Origin: Pseudomonadota bacterium
Lineage (GTDB): Bacteria; Pseudomonadota; Alphaproteobacteria; Sphingomonadales; SMXR01
DNA length: 9,180 nt
Direction: 5' to 3'
NCBI GenBank assembly: GCA_022571175.1
Contig: JACZYI010000063.1
Span: 1 to 9,180, forward strand
Part shown: piece after piece, positions 1-7,398 of the stretch
Position numbering within the stretch: position 1 is the stretch's first letter
Layout of the letters: each line of letters starts with the position of its first letter
The notes under the pieces: generated by a model
Database searches by the model: none
What the model was told of the DNA's origin: nothing
Seen by the model: only the letters and a program-made list of their open reading frames with translations
Translations under genes and position numbers: made by a program

Positions 1-1448
1 GAGTGGGGGTACGTGAGGTTGCGGATTATACCGGTTTTCCCGAAATGATGGATGGCCGCCTGAAAACACTTCATCCGAAAGTACATGGCGGTTTACTGGC
101 GCTCCGTGAAAAGAAAACTCATATTCAGGCAATGCAAGAGCACCAGATTCAGGGAATCGATCTTTTGGTGGTTAATTTATACCCCTTTGAAGAAACAATT
201 CGCGGTGGCGCTGATGATGCTCAAATTATCGAAAATATCGATATTGGCGGACCAGCCATGATTCGCTCAGCGGCAAAAAATCATCACTATGTGGCAGTCA
301 TAACTGACCCCGCTGATTATCGTGCCCTGATTGATGAGTTGGAGGCCCAGGGAGGCTCGACGGGTTATGGCTTGCGGAGATATTTTGCTGAAAAAGCCTT
401 TGCCAGAACAGCGTCCTACGATGCCTCGATTACTCGGTGGTTTGCCAACGCTGTGGTGACAGAATTACCAGACAGACTGGTCTTGTCTGCCACCAAAAAG
501 TTGGATTTGCGTTATGGTGAAAATCCACACCAAAAAGCTGCCTTTTACGCCGATCCGTTGGACCGCCGCCCTGGAGTTGCATTATCAGAGCAAATTCAAG
601 GCAAGACCCTAAGTTATAATAATTTGAATGATACGGACGCAGCTTTTGAACTGGTCTCCGAATTTGATCCGGCAAAACCCGCTGTGGCCATCATAAAGCA
701 TGCCAACCCTTGCGGAGTGGCCGTGCAATCCGGCTTGAAAGAGGCCTATCTTGCTGCCTTAGCCTGTGACCCAGTTAGTGCCTTTGGCGGTATTATTGCG
801 GTGAACCAACCCCTGGATGGACCGACGGCACTGGAAATCGTGAAAATTTTTACCGAGGTGATTATCGCCCCTGAAATTACCAGTGAGGCCCGCCGGATTC
901 TCTCGGAAAAGAAAAACCTTCGTTTACTGATCACGGGAGGCATGCCCGATCCTTCAGAAGACGGCTTGACCCTTCGATCCATCTCCGGTGGTTTTCTGGT
1001 TCAAAACAGGGATAGTGGTCAGATTAAAGAAGATGAGCTGAAGGTTGTCACAAAGCGCGCGCCGAGCCGGGATGAGATGTCAGATCTCCTGTTTGCCTTC
1101 AAGATTTGCAAACATGTAAAATCCAACGCCATTATTTATGTTAAAAATGGTGCCACAGTGGGTATTGGAGCAGGTCAGATGAGTCGAATCGACAGCACGC
1201 GTATTGCTGCCTTTAAAGCAGGGGATGCTGCCAAAGCTGCGGGGTCGGTAGAGTCTGCTACAGTTGGATCGGTAGTGGCTTCGGACGCCTTTTTTCCTTT
1301 TCCCGATGGCCTTCTCGCGGTCGCAGAAGCGGGGGCTACCGCCATCATTCAACCCGGAGGATCAATGCGAGATGACCAGGTGATTGAAGCTGCCAATAAT
1401 GCTGGACTGGCAATGGTTTTTACCGGCATGCGGCATTTCAGGCACTAG
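1..1448 (+). CDS. purH: Bifunctional AICAR formyltransferase / IMP cyclohydrolase, 5'-truncated by window edge
   Basis: This cytosolic enzyme catalyses the last two steps of de novo purine synthesis: AICAR is formylated with 10-formyl-THF, then FAICAR is cyclised to IMP. About 481 codons are present. The family is usually about 530 residues, so roughly the first 50 are missing and the GTG at position 3 is an internal valine codon, not the start. Numbering from that codon, the N-terminal MGS-like cyclohydrolase domain shows FPEMMDGRLKTLHPKVHGG, NLYPF and GGPAMIRSAAKNH. The transformylase domain shows LRYGENPHQKAAFY, KTLSYNNLNDTDAAFE, IIKHANPCGVA (the catalytic Lys-His pair, K232/H233), SAFGGIIAVN and KHVKSNAIIYV. 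The end, SDAFFPFPDGLL followed by FTGMRHFRH, is the canonical PurH C-terminus. The short extra segment before SVVASDAFFPF matches what I recall of alphaproteobacterial PurH proteins. The TAG stop is at 1446-1448. The identification is certain; the promoter and start lie outside the window. Confidence 0.98.
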   Translation, partial: VGVREVADYTGFPEMMDGRLKTLHPKVHGGLLALREKKTHIQAMQEHQIQGIDLLVVNLYPFEETIRGGADDAQIIENIDIGGPAMIRSAAKNHHYVAVITDPADYRALIDELEAQGGSTGYGLRRYFAEKAFARTASYDASITRWFANAVVTELPDRLVLSATKKLDLRYGENPHQKAAFYADPLDRRPGVALSEQIQGKTLSYNNLNDTDAAFELVSEFDPAKPAVAIIKHANPCGVAVQSGLKEAYLAALACDPVSAFGGIIAVNQPLDGPTALEIVKIFTEVIIAPEITSEARRILSEKKNLRLLITGGMPDPSEDGLTLRSISGGFLVQNRDSGQIKEDELKVVTKRAPSRDEMSDLLFAFKICKHVKSNAIIYVKNGATVGIGAGQMSRIDSTRIAAFKAGDAAKAAGSVESATVGSVVASDAFFPFPDGLLAVAEAGATAIIQPGGSMRDDQVIEAANNAGLAMVFTGMRHFRH

Positions 1449-1490
1449 ATCGAAAGACCATTAGAGAGGCAGAATACTCCTGATATGCCG
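1431..1490. repeat. Inverted repeat spanning the purH/glutamate dehydrogenase convergent junction
   Basis: The arms are CGGCATTTCAGG (1431-1442) and CCTGATATGCCG (1479-1490). They pair at 11 of 12 positions with one central T-T mismatch, and enclose a 36-base loop that contains both stop codons (TAG 1446-1448 and, on the minus strand, TAA 1463-1461). Each arm lies in the last codons of a gene: Arg-His-Phe-Arg in PurH and Arg-His-Ile-Arg in the dehydrogenase. Because the structure is symmetric it could end or protect both convergent transcripts. However, there is no T-tract on either side and the loop is long for an intrinsic terminator, so a terminator role is only inferred and chance is possible. 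Confidence 0.35.
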
Positions 1491-4400
1491 GGCAGCAAAA
1501 CCAAGTCGGGCAATATTTACCTGACCACTCGATTTCAGGTCCGACATCAGTTTTTCTGAGCGAATAAGGGTTACTTTATTGTCCTTTAACCACTTTGAAA
1601 CAGCAGCATTGCTACTCATCCCCTTGCCTTTTGTGAGCACATGACGGGTAAGTTCGCGCTGCTGGTCAGCGAGGTCATCAATTATCGCGTGAGCGGCCAA
1701 TTGGTCCCAATGGTCTTCAATGGCAGTCCGGCGTGCCTCTTGCCCCAGCCAATCAAAGCCGATTTGGTGTCCCAGCCCGTAGTAGGCCTTGCCCACTTCT
1801 TCCACGCCCCGTTCTAACTTCAACGCCACATTGACTATGTCACAGGAGGCCCCCATCGCCGACAGGCTGGCAACAGAGCGTGCAACATCAGCTGGCACAC
1901 CCTTTTCCTTAAGCGCCTGCCAGCCAGCCTTGTAATTTTTTTGGGCCAGGGGCCCCAGAATTTTATCCGGAGAGTGCATCAAAGCTGAAAGCTCTTTTCC
2001 ATATTTTTCCGCAAGTCTGCAAATTTTCAAGGGCCGTGGTGAATTGTGGAGGAACCAGATCGCCTGGTGTTTGACAAACTCTGCGATATCCATATGCATG
2101 CGAATCTGGGTGTCTGCGGTAACCTTATAATCAAGAGCATCAATGGCAGGCCAGAGTTTGCCGAGAGTGAATGCCTCCCGCACCAACAGGAATGCCGCTG
2201 CGATTTCATCAACCGCCAGGCCGGTTTCCTCTTTCACATCATAGACGAAGGTCAACCCCGCCCGATTAATCACTTCATTGGCCAAGGTTGTAGCAATGAT
2301 TTCTCGCCTCAATCGATGGCGGGACAATTCATCGGAAAACTGATCATGCAGGGCTTTTGGGAAACCCCACTCGAGTTCCGCTTGCAAAATCGGATCATCA
2401 AGAAGTTCGCTTGGCTGAAGGACGTCGTTCAAGGACATTTTTGCATAGGATGTGAGCACCGCGAGTTCGGGCCGGGTCAGGCCCACTCCAGCAACCGCCA
2501 GCTCGCTGATTTGCTCATCACTTGGCAGATTTTCTATCTCGCGATCAAGTCCTGCATCTTTCTCCAAGAGCCTCAACAGTCCCGCTTGTTGTTCTCGTGC
2601 TGTGATGGCCTGGGCTTGGGCGATAGATATAGCCTGAGTTTGAAGATAGTTATCCTCAAGTACAATTCTGGAAACATCTTTGGTCATTGACGCCAGCAGT
2701 CGGTTTCTTTTCTTTTTTTCCAGCCGTCCGGATTGCACAGCATCACTCAAAAGAATCTTGATATTTACCTCTTTATCTGAGCAATCCACGCCCGCGGAGT
2801 TGTCAACAAAGTCGGTGTTGATCCGACCTCCAGAGGCTGCAAATTCGATTCTGGCCTGCTGGGTAAATCCTAAATTACCCCCTTCACCGATGACCTTAAC
2901 TCTAAGATCGCCAGCGTTGATACGAAGGACATCATTGGCCCTGTCCCCTACTTCGTTATTTCTTTCTGCTTTTGCTTTGACATAGGTTCCAATCCCCCCA
3001 ATCCACAGCAGATCCGCCCTGGCCTGTAATATTAAATGTATGACCTCTGCGGGCGTCAGCTCAGTGGTATCCACACTGAGAAACGTCTGAAAGGCATCAT
3101 TCAAGACTATGGTTTTGAGAGAACGCGGGTAAATACCCCCTCCCTTCGAAATCAACTTGGGCTCATATTCGGCCCAACTGGAGCGGGGCAGGTAAAAAAG
3201 ACGTTTGCGCTCCTCAAAGCTAGTCGCCGGATCTGGGTCAGGATCAAAAAAGATATGACGATGATCAAAGGCCGCCTTGAGCTTGATATGTTTGGACAAA
3301 AGCATGCCATTGCCAAAAACATCTCCCGACATGTCGCCAATGCCAATAACCGTTATGGGGTCGGTGGCCAGATTAATGCCCATTTCGCGAAAATGGCGCT
3401 CGACCGATACCCAGGCGCCGCGGGCCGTAATCCCCATTTTTTTATGGTCATATCCATTTGAACCGCCAGAGGCAAAGGCATCACCAAGCCAGAAATCGTT
3501 TTTTTCGGCAATTTCATTGGCAATATCGGAAAATGTTGCGGTCCCTTTATCTGCGGCCACCACAAAATAAGGATCAGGGTTATCCCAACACATGACACCC
3601 AATGGCGCTTTAACCTTACCGCCAACTAAATTATCGGTGAGAGAAAGCAGGCTGACAATGAAGGATCGATAACACCCCTCGCCTTCTTTCAAAATTGAGT
3701 CCCGGTGACTTAGCTTGGACAGGCGTTTTGGTACGAACCCGCCTTTTGCGCCAACCGGCACAATGATCGAGTTTTTTACCTGTTGGGCTTTGACCAGGCC
3801 CATAACCTCCGTTCTAAAATCTTCTCTCCGGTCAGACCACCTGAGTCCGCCGCGCGCGATCGGGCCATTCCTAAGATGGACCCCTTCAAATCTGGGAGAA
3901 TAGACAAAAATTTCCGCATAGGGCCGCGGTTTGGGTACGTCCTCAATATGTCTGGAATGAATTTTCAGAGAGAATGCGGGTTCACCAGTTTGTCCGGTGC
4001 TTTTTAAATAAGCCGCCTGATAAAAATTTGTCCTAACTGTCGCCTTGATAGCCCTGAGATACCCTCTTAATATCCTGTCATGATCCAGAACCAGCACGCG
4101 ATTAAGCGATTTTCGGATCGCTCGTACAACGCTCTTTGCCCGCCTTTCTCTTTTTTCCCGATTTTTAAAGGGGGGGCTGAACATGGTTTCAAACAATTTT
4201 ACGAGCTGGCGTGCGATCAATGCATGCTCCACAAGACAGTCTTCGATATAACTTTGCGAAAAGGTGATTCCGATCTGGCGTAAATATCTGGAATAGGCCC
4301 GGAGGATAATGATTTTATCCGCTGGCAGACCAGCTTTGATGGTCAGGGCATTAAAGTTGTCATTTTCAATTTCGCCCCGCCAGACCTTGGAAAGAAGATG

Positions 4401-6317
4401 TTCCACATTTTTCTGAACAGCATCCACATCAACGGCCGTTCCATAGGCACTTTTCAGCGTAAAATCGTGAATACAGCCCCTGGCTTTACCTTGCAATTCA
4501 TAGGCGTGCTCACTGATAACTTTCAGGCCCAAATTTTCCAGCATGGGCAAACAATCAGACAAGGGAACCAGGCTCTGGGGACCATAAATTTTGAGCCGCA
4601 ACATGTCTCTGGGGTCTTTCAGCAATTTGTAGAGGGAAAACTGTAAATCAAGCTCATTTCGCACTCGTCCGATAAGCTCAATATCATGAACCGCCTGATA
4701 GGGTAGGAACGCCTCTTTATAGGCAACGGAGAAACTGTTCCCGTAACAGGCAAAGATGGTTCCTCCCTGCTCTTCTCCATATCGCTCAATGAGGGCCTCC
4801 TCAAGATTCTCTTTCCAGTCCTTGGCGGCCTCTTGGATTTTTTGATTTATGTCATCATGATCCGCCTTGGGCACCGCTCCAGGTTTGGTTCTGATGATAA
4901 AATGCCAGCGCGCCAGGGCATCCTCACTCAGCTGGGCAAAATAAGCAGACACTTCCCCTTGGTAAGCGTCACAAAGTATCTTGGCTATGGCTACCCTCAA
5001 GGTAGAGTTATATTTATCCCGGGGAACATAGACCAGTGCAGATACGAACCGTTCAAACTTGTCACTGCGAATAAAAGCTTTCGCTTTTGGGCGTTCCATG
5101 AGCTGCATCACCCCCATACAGACGCTCCACAGCTCATTCTCCCCAATCTGAAACAGCTCGTCTCTGGGAAAAGTCTCTATGATATGGGTAATTGTTTTCC
5201 CCTCATGGCTGCCAGCGCCATAAAGGGCACGATCCTGAACTTTTTTTATTTTCAGCCGTAAATAAGGGACCTCTTGCGCGCTCCGGCCATAGGATTGGGA
5301 AGTAAAAAGCCCCACAAACCGCCTCTCACCAATGACTTTACCATTCTTGTCGAATGTTTTTATACCGATATAGTCCATATGAACCGGTCGATGGACTCTG
5401 GTGCGGACATTCGCCTTGGTAATGATAATTGGAACCGGTCGCCTCAAAAATTCGCGTATTTCTTCCGAGACTGCCGTCAGGCCCTTAGGCCCCCTCAATA
5501 CATAGTGGGTAGGGTCACGTAAAACGCCGAGGCCCGAACCTCTAACTGCCTTCAGTTTTGTGGATTTCGGGTTTCCATCCAGTCGGTATTCACGATATCC
5601 GAGAAAAGTAAAATGGTCATCAATCAGCCAACGAATAAACCTTTGGGCTTCCTTGACCAGCTTCTTATTCAAATTGGGAGAACAATCATCGCAAGCGGCA
5701 ATGGTGTCGTTGGCTTTCGAAATCATTTTTGGCCAGTCATCAACGGCCAGACGCACATCTGATAATATCAAATCCAATTCATCTTTGATTTTTTTGAGAG
5801 CGCCCGCGCTACGCTGCCGATCAATTTCGATGTGAATATAGGATTCCCGAATTCCCGCTCTTTTTCGACCTTTCCCTTTTGCGGAAGAGGCTATGGTTTT
5901 TATGCGCGTTCCCGAGGCCTTTCTTTGAACCTGGAAAATAGGATGGTGCAAAAGATGAATGCCTATCTTTTGCGTCGTCGCCAACCCCCCCGTTATGGAG
6001 TCCACCAGGAAAGGCATGTCATCATTGATAATCTGAATGACCGTATGGAGCCCCTCGCCGCCATTTTGTTTTATGCTTGGATTAAATATTTTTATCAGTG
6101 GTTTCCCGGCGGTTCTCTTGGTCCCCAAAAGCCACATGGAATGAGCCCGGAAGAACAATGATTTAATAGATGCGTTGGCGAACTCTTCAGGAGCTGCCGT
6201 ATAATAAAATGCAGCGATAAAACGCTTTACATCTGCCCGCTCAGTCCTGGCAATACGGGAGGCCGAAAACGCTTGGATCTTTTCAATTTTTTTCGCTTTT
6301 TCTGACGCTATATTCAT
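1461..6317 (-). CDS. NAD-specific glutamate dehydrogenase, large (about 180 kDa) class
   Basis: The protein oxidatively deaminates L-glutamate to 2-oxoglutarate and ammonium with NAD in the cytosol, a catabolic role. It has 1,618 residues from the ATG at 6317, matching the large GDH class (often called gdhB or gdhZ). That ATG is preferred because GGAG (minus strand, 6327-6324) lies 6 bases upstream; a TTG at 6338 would add seven residues without a better site. The N-terminal half is the regulatory region with ACT-like domains, including NDDMPFLVDS (about 99-108), HFTFLGYRE (about 235) and YVPRDKY (about 430). The catalytic domain begins with SPRFEGVHLRNGP. GGLRWSDR (W827), KAQQVKN (K848) and VPVGAKGGF (K858) correspond to the glutamate-binding and catalytic lysine motifs of ordinary GDHs. 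The Rossmann-type segment is GIGDMSGDVFGNG (about 992-1004). GEGGNLGFTQQ (about 1142) and GVDCSDKEVN (about 1174) follow, then a helical C-terminal region. No frameshift or missing key residue was seen. It ends 12 bases from the purH stop. Confidence 0.97.
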   Translation of the reverse strand: MNIASEKAKKIEKIQAFSASRIARTERADVKRFIAAFYYTAAPEEFANASIKSLFFRAHSMWLLGTKRTAGKPLIKIFNPSIKQNGGEGLHTVIQIINDDMPFLVDSITGGLATTQKIGIHLLHHPIFQVQRKASGTRIKTIASSAKGKGRKRAGIRESYIHIEIDRQRSAGALKKIKDELDLILSDVRLAVDDWPKMISKANDTIAACDDCSPNLNKKLVKEAQRFIRWLIDDHFTFLGYREYRLDGNPKSTKLKAVRGSGLGVLRDPTHYVLRGPKGLTAVSEEIREFLRRPVPIIITKANVRTRVHRPVHMDYIGIKTFDKNGKVIGERRFVGLFTSQSYGRSAQEVPYLRLKIKKVQDRALYGAGSHEGKTITHIIETFPRDELFQIGENELWSVCMGVMQLMERPKAKAFIRSDKFERFVSALVYVPRDKYNSTLRVAIAKILCDAYQGEVSAYFAQLSEDALARWHFIIRTKPGAVPKADHDDINQKIQEAAKDWKENLEEALIERYGEEQGGTIFACYGNSFSVAYKEAFLPYQAVHDIELIGRVRNELDLQFSLYKLLKDPRDMLRLKIYGPQSLVPLSDCLPMLENLGLKVISEHAYELQGKARGCIHDFTLKSAYGTAVDVDAVQKNVEHLLSKVWRGEIENDNFNALTIKAGLPADKIIILRAYSRYLRQIGITFSQSYIEDCLVEHALIARQLVKLFETMFSPPFKNREKRERRAKSVVRAIRKSLNRVLVLDHDRILRGYLRAIKATVRTNFYQAAYLKSTGQTGEPAFSLKIHSRHIEDVPKPRPYAEIFVYSPRFEGVHLRNGPIARGGLRWSDRREDFRTEVMGLVKAQQVKNSIIVPVGAKGGFVPKRLSKLSHRDSILKEGEGCYRSFIVSLLSLTDNLVGGKVKAPLGVMCWDNPDPYFVVAADKGTATFSDIANEIAEKNDFWLGDAFASGGSNGYDHKKMGITARGAWVSVERHFREMGINLATDPITVIGIGDMSGDVFGNGMLLSKHIKLKAAFDHRHIFFDPDPDPATSFEERKRLFYLPRSSWAEYEPKLISKGGGIYPRSLKTIVLNDAFQTFLSVDTTELTPAEVIHLILQARADLLWIGGIGTYVKAKAERNNEVGDRANDVLRINAGDLRVKVIGEGGNLGFTQQARIEFAASGGRINTDFVDNSAGVDCSDKEVNIKILLSDAVQSGRLEKKKRNRLLASMTKDVSRIVLEDNYLQTQAISIAQAQAITAREQQAGLLRLLEKDAGLDREIENLPSDEQISELAVAGVGLTRPELAVLTSYAKMSLNDVLQPSELLDDPILQAELEWGFPKALHDQFSDELSRHRLRREIIATTLANEVINRAGLTFVYDVKEETGLAVDEIAAAFLLVREAFTLGKLWPAIDALDYKVTADTQIRMHMDIAEFVKHQAIWFLHNSPRPLKICRLAEKYGKELSALMHSPDKILGPLAQKNYKAGWQALKEKGVPADVARSVASLSAMGASCDIVNVALKLERGVEEVGKAYYGLGHQIGFDWLGQEARRTAIEDHWDQLAAHAIIDDLADQQRELTRHVLTKGKGMSSNAAVSKWLKDNKVTLIRSEKLMSDLKSSGQVNIARLGFAARHIRSILPL

Positions 6318-6327
6318 CGCCCTCTCC
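6318..6327 (-). promoter_or_regulatory. Ribosome binding site deciding the glutamate dehydrogenase start
   Basis: On the minus strand GGAGAGGG precedes the ATG at 6317, with GGAG (6327-6324) six bases from the start codon. The in-frame TTG at 6338 lacks a comparable site, so the ATG is chosen. Confidence 0.6.
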
Positions 6328-6367
6328 AGACTCACCAAACAATTTCATGGAATATGTTTAGCTCTGC

Positions 6368-6396
6368 TTAATATTTATCAACATAGTTAATTTCAA
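6368..6396 (-). promoter_or_regulatory. Candidate sigma70-type promoter for the glutamate dehydrogenase gene
   Basis: On the minus strand TTGAAA (6396-6391, five of six matches to TTGACA) is followed after exactly 17 bases by TATTAA (6373-6368, four of six matches to TATAAT). It begins one base after the stop codon of the upstream 209-residue gene and would start transcription near 6361, about 44 bases before the dehydrogenase ATG. The region is AT-rich, so chance matches are likely. If real, the dehydrogenase can be expressed independently of the upstream gene. Confidence 0.35.
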
Positions 6397-7026
6397 TCAT
6401 TTTAATTTTGATCTGAGTTGCTGAATCAGATCTGCAAAACCTTCCGAATTCTGGTCCATTCCAGCTATAATTTCTGGCTTCCGATTGTCGCCAGTCTGGC
6501 GCGCCACCAAAACCACAAGTTTTCCTGTAACCGGAGCGGAGGCAAACCAGGATATGGACCCGAGAGCCGGAAGATCCTCAAACAGTTTGCTGGTATCAAT
6601 TGGTTTCGCGAACCGTTTGCTTTCGATCCTCACCCTTCGTACACATCCTTTTATGCCACCCGGTTGATTTTCAATGAAATCAGCTACCACAGAGGGAGCC
6701 AGCTCCATCTTCATCGCAAGCCTTAATGCTGCAGCATATTCAGTGAGTCTTGTTTTATCGTAATCGCGCCCAAAAATGAGTTTCAAAACTGGTGTAAAAG
6801 GTGCCCTCGCCTGCACCCTGAGTCCGGCAGCACTCAATATAAGATTATAGGTATCCGGACTTCTCTCCGATTCCTCCAAAACGGCATAGGCTCTGGCCAA
6901 AACCTCATAAAGACGCCGCCTGCTCCTCGAATCCCCATGATCGATATCTTTAGCCATGGCGCGCCCCTTTTCGATGGCGTCCAAAAGACTGATCCGGGAG
7001 GCGCTGGAGTTTTTCTCTATGATCAT
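6397..7026 (-). CDS. Conserved-looking protein of unknown function (209 aa)
   Basis: I do not recognise a named family. The product is a soluble-looking protein of 209 residues with no signal peptide or membrane segment. Residues 1-85 are rich in Arg, Glu and Ala and look helical. The middle carries a distinctive stretch, FGRDYDKTRLTEYAAALRLA (85-104), followed by VADFIENQPGGIKGCV (114-129) and a basic segment RRVRIESKR. From memory, similar FGxDYDKTRLTEYAA stretches occur in unannotated alphaproteobacterial proteins, but I cannot verify this here. Residues 147-209 alternate hydrophobic and polar residues (SISWFASAPVTGKLVVLVAR), suggesting a small beta-containing domain, then a short C-terminal helix. 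The ATG at 7026 has AGGAAGG (minus strand, 7037-7031) four bases upstream, which supports translation. It lies 79 bases upstream of the glutamate dehydrogenase gene on the same strand, so co-transcription is possible. The reading frame is much longer than chance alone makes likely in the non-coding context and is not overlapped by a better candidate. A DNA- or RNA-binding role is conceivable from its basic helices, but unsupported. Confidence 0.82.
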   Translation of the reverse strand: MIIEKNSSASRISLLDAIEKGRAMAKDIDHGDSRSRRRLYEVLARAYAVLEESERSPDTYNLILSAAGLRVQARAPFTPVLKLIFGRDYDKTRLTEYAAALRLAMKMELAPSVVADFIENQPGGIKGCVRRVRIESKRFAKPIDTSKLFEDLPALGSISWFASAPVTGKLVVLVARQTGDNRKPEIIAGMDQNSEGFADLIQQLRSKLK

Positions 7027-7030
7027 TAAG

Positions 7031-7037
7031 CCTTCCT
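7031..7037 (-). promoter_or_regulatory. Ribosome binding site of the 209-aa gene
   Basis: The minus strand reads AGGAAGG, then CTTA, then the ATG at 7026. This strong Shine-Dalgarno match is the main non-homology evidence that the 209-residue reading frame is a real gene and that this start is used. Confidence 0.65.
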
Positions 7038-7087
7038 AGACAAGTGAAGGAATAGACTATCTTCGGAATGCAGTAAAAAGACAACTT

Positions 7088-7100
7088 TATAAAATTTATA
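7088..7100. repeat. 13-bp AT-rich palindrome upstream of the 209-aa gene
   Basis: TATAAA and TTTATA flank a single central A, giving a perfect odd palindrome made only of A and T. It lies about 60 bases upstream of the ATG of the 209-residue gene. It could be overlapping -10 elements or an operator, but palindromes of this composition arise readily by chance in AT-rich DNA. Confidence 0.3.
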
Positions 7101-7300
7101 GCTCCATGTTTTGATCCTGTTGGCCTGGCAAAGCCCAAGGATGGTCGAGTATATTCTCCGATAACAGTGTGTTCATAAGCCATTATTTTGTCATTTTTGC
7201 ATTTAGTCCTCACCTTGATAAGTGACCTACTTTCATGAACATGGCGGCACAACTTTTCGAATATGGCAATAAAATAGTACCTTCGTTTCATAGATTCATC

Positions 7301-7337
7301 GATCTGATTTCAAACCCTCAGCCAGTTGAGGCAGATC
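7301..7337. repeat. Nested inverted repeat upstream of the acyl-CoA synthetase gene
   Basis: An inner stem CCTCA (7316-7320) / TGAGG (7327-7331) has a 6-base loop. An outer stem GATCTG (7301-7306) / CAGATC (7332-7337) abuts it directly on the right, with a 9-base bulge on the left. All 11 pairs are Watson-Crick. It sits about 20 bases upstream of the candidate -10 at 7356 and so could be an operator or a DNA-level regulatory element. It is not a terminator, as no T-run follows. Confidence 0.35.
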
Positions 7338-7385
7338 AACTATTTAACCATCAACCATAATCGACTATGAAAGTGTGCGGGGCAT

Positions 7386-7392
7386 AGAAGGG
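7386..7392 (+). promoter_or_regulatory. Ribosome binding site deciding the acyl-CoA synthetase start
   Basis: AGAAGGG lies 6 bases before the ATG at 7399 and only 3 bases before the adjacent ATG at 7396. The spacing favours 7399. The GTG at 7375, which gives the longest reading frame, lies upstream of this site and is less likely. Confidence 0.55.
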
Positions 7393-7398
7393 ACGATG

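Larger units (their letters stand above)
7027..7398. other. Divergent intergenic region between the 209-aa gene and the acyl-CoA synthetase
   Basis: No coding sequence is supported in this 372-base AT-rich gap. It should contain promoters for both directions. For the leftward gene a weak pair is TGAACA (minus strand, 7175-7170), 16 bases, then TATACT (7153-7148), about 120 bases before the ATG. An alternative -10 lies in the TATAAA elements of the palindrome at 7088-7100. For the rightward gene CATAAT at 7356-7361 is a five-of-six -10 match, about 37 bases before the ATG, but no good -35 accompanies it. Small symmetric elements include TTCATGAA (about 7232-7239) and the nested repeat at 7301-7337. 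No riboswitch or tRNA-like fold was recognised. Confidence 0.5.

Noticed and set aside
1443..1478. A small TC-GAAA-GA hairpin (near 1450) in the loop of the junction repeat, considered as a terminator stem.
   Set aside because: Only two contiguous base pairs close the loop, with no T-run downstream.
2046..2690. A 214-codon plus-strand open reading frame antisense to the glutamate dehydrogenase gene.
   Set aside because: It lies wholly inside a strongly conserved gene on the other strand, its product shows no recognisable motif, and its composition fits the reverse complement of coding DNA.
4833..5261. A 142-codon plus-strand open reading frame within the glutamate dehydrogenase gene.
   Set aside because: It is antisense to the conserved ACT-domain region, with no independent evidence of being a gene.
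6950..7291. A 113-codon minus-strand open reading frame overlapping the start of the 209-aa gene and covering much of the intergenic region.
   Set aside because: It has no ribosome binding site before its ATG, overlaps the better-supported gene in another frame, and shows no recognisable domain.
7375..7398. GTG at 7375 or ATG at 7396 as the start of the acyl-CoA synthetase.
   Set aside because: The Shine-Dalgarno-like AGAAGGG lies downstream of the GTG and too close to 7396; spacing fits the ATG at 7399 better. The difference to 7396 is a single methionine.
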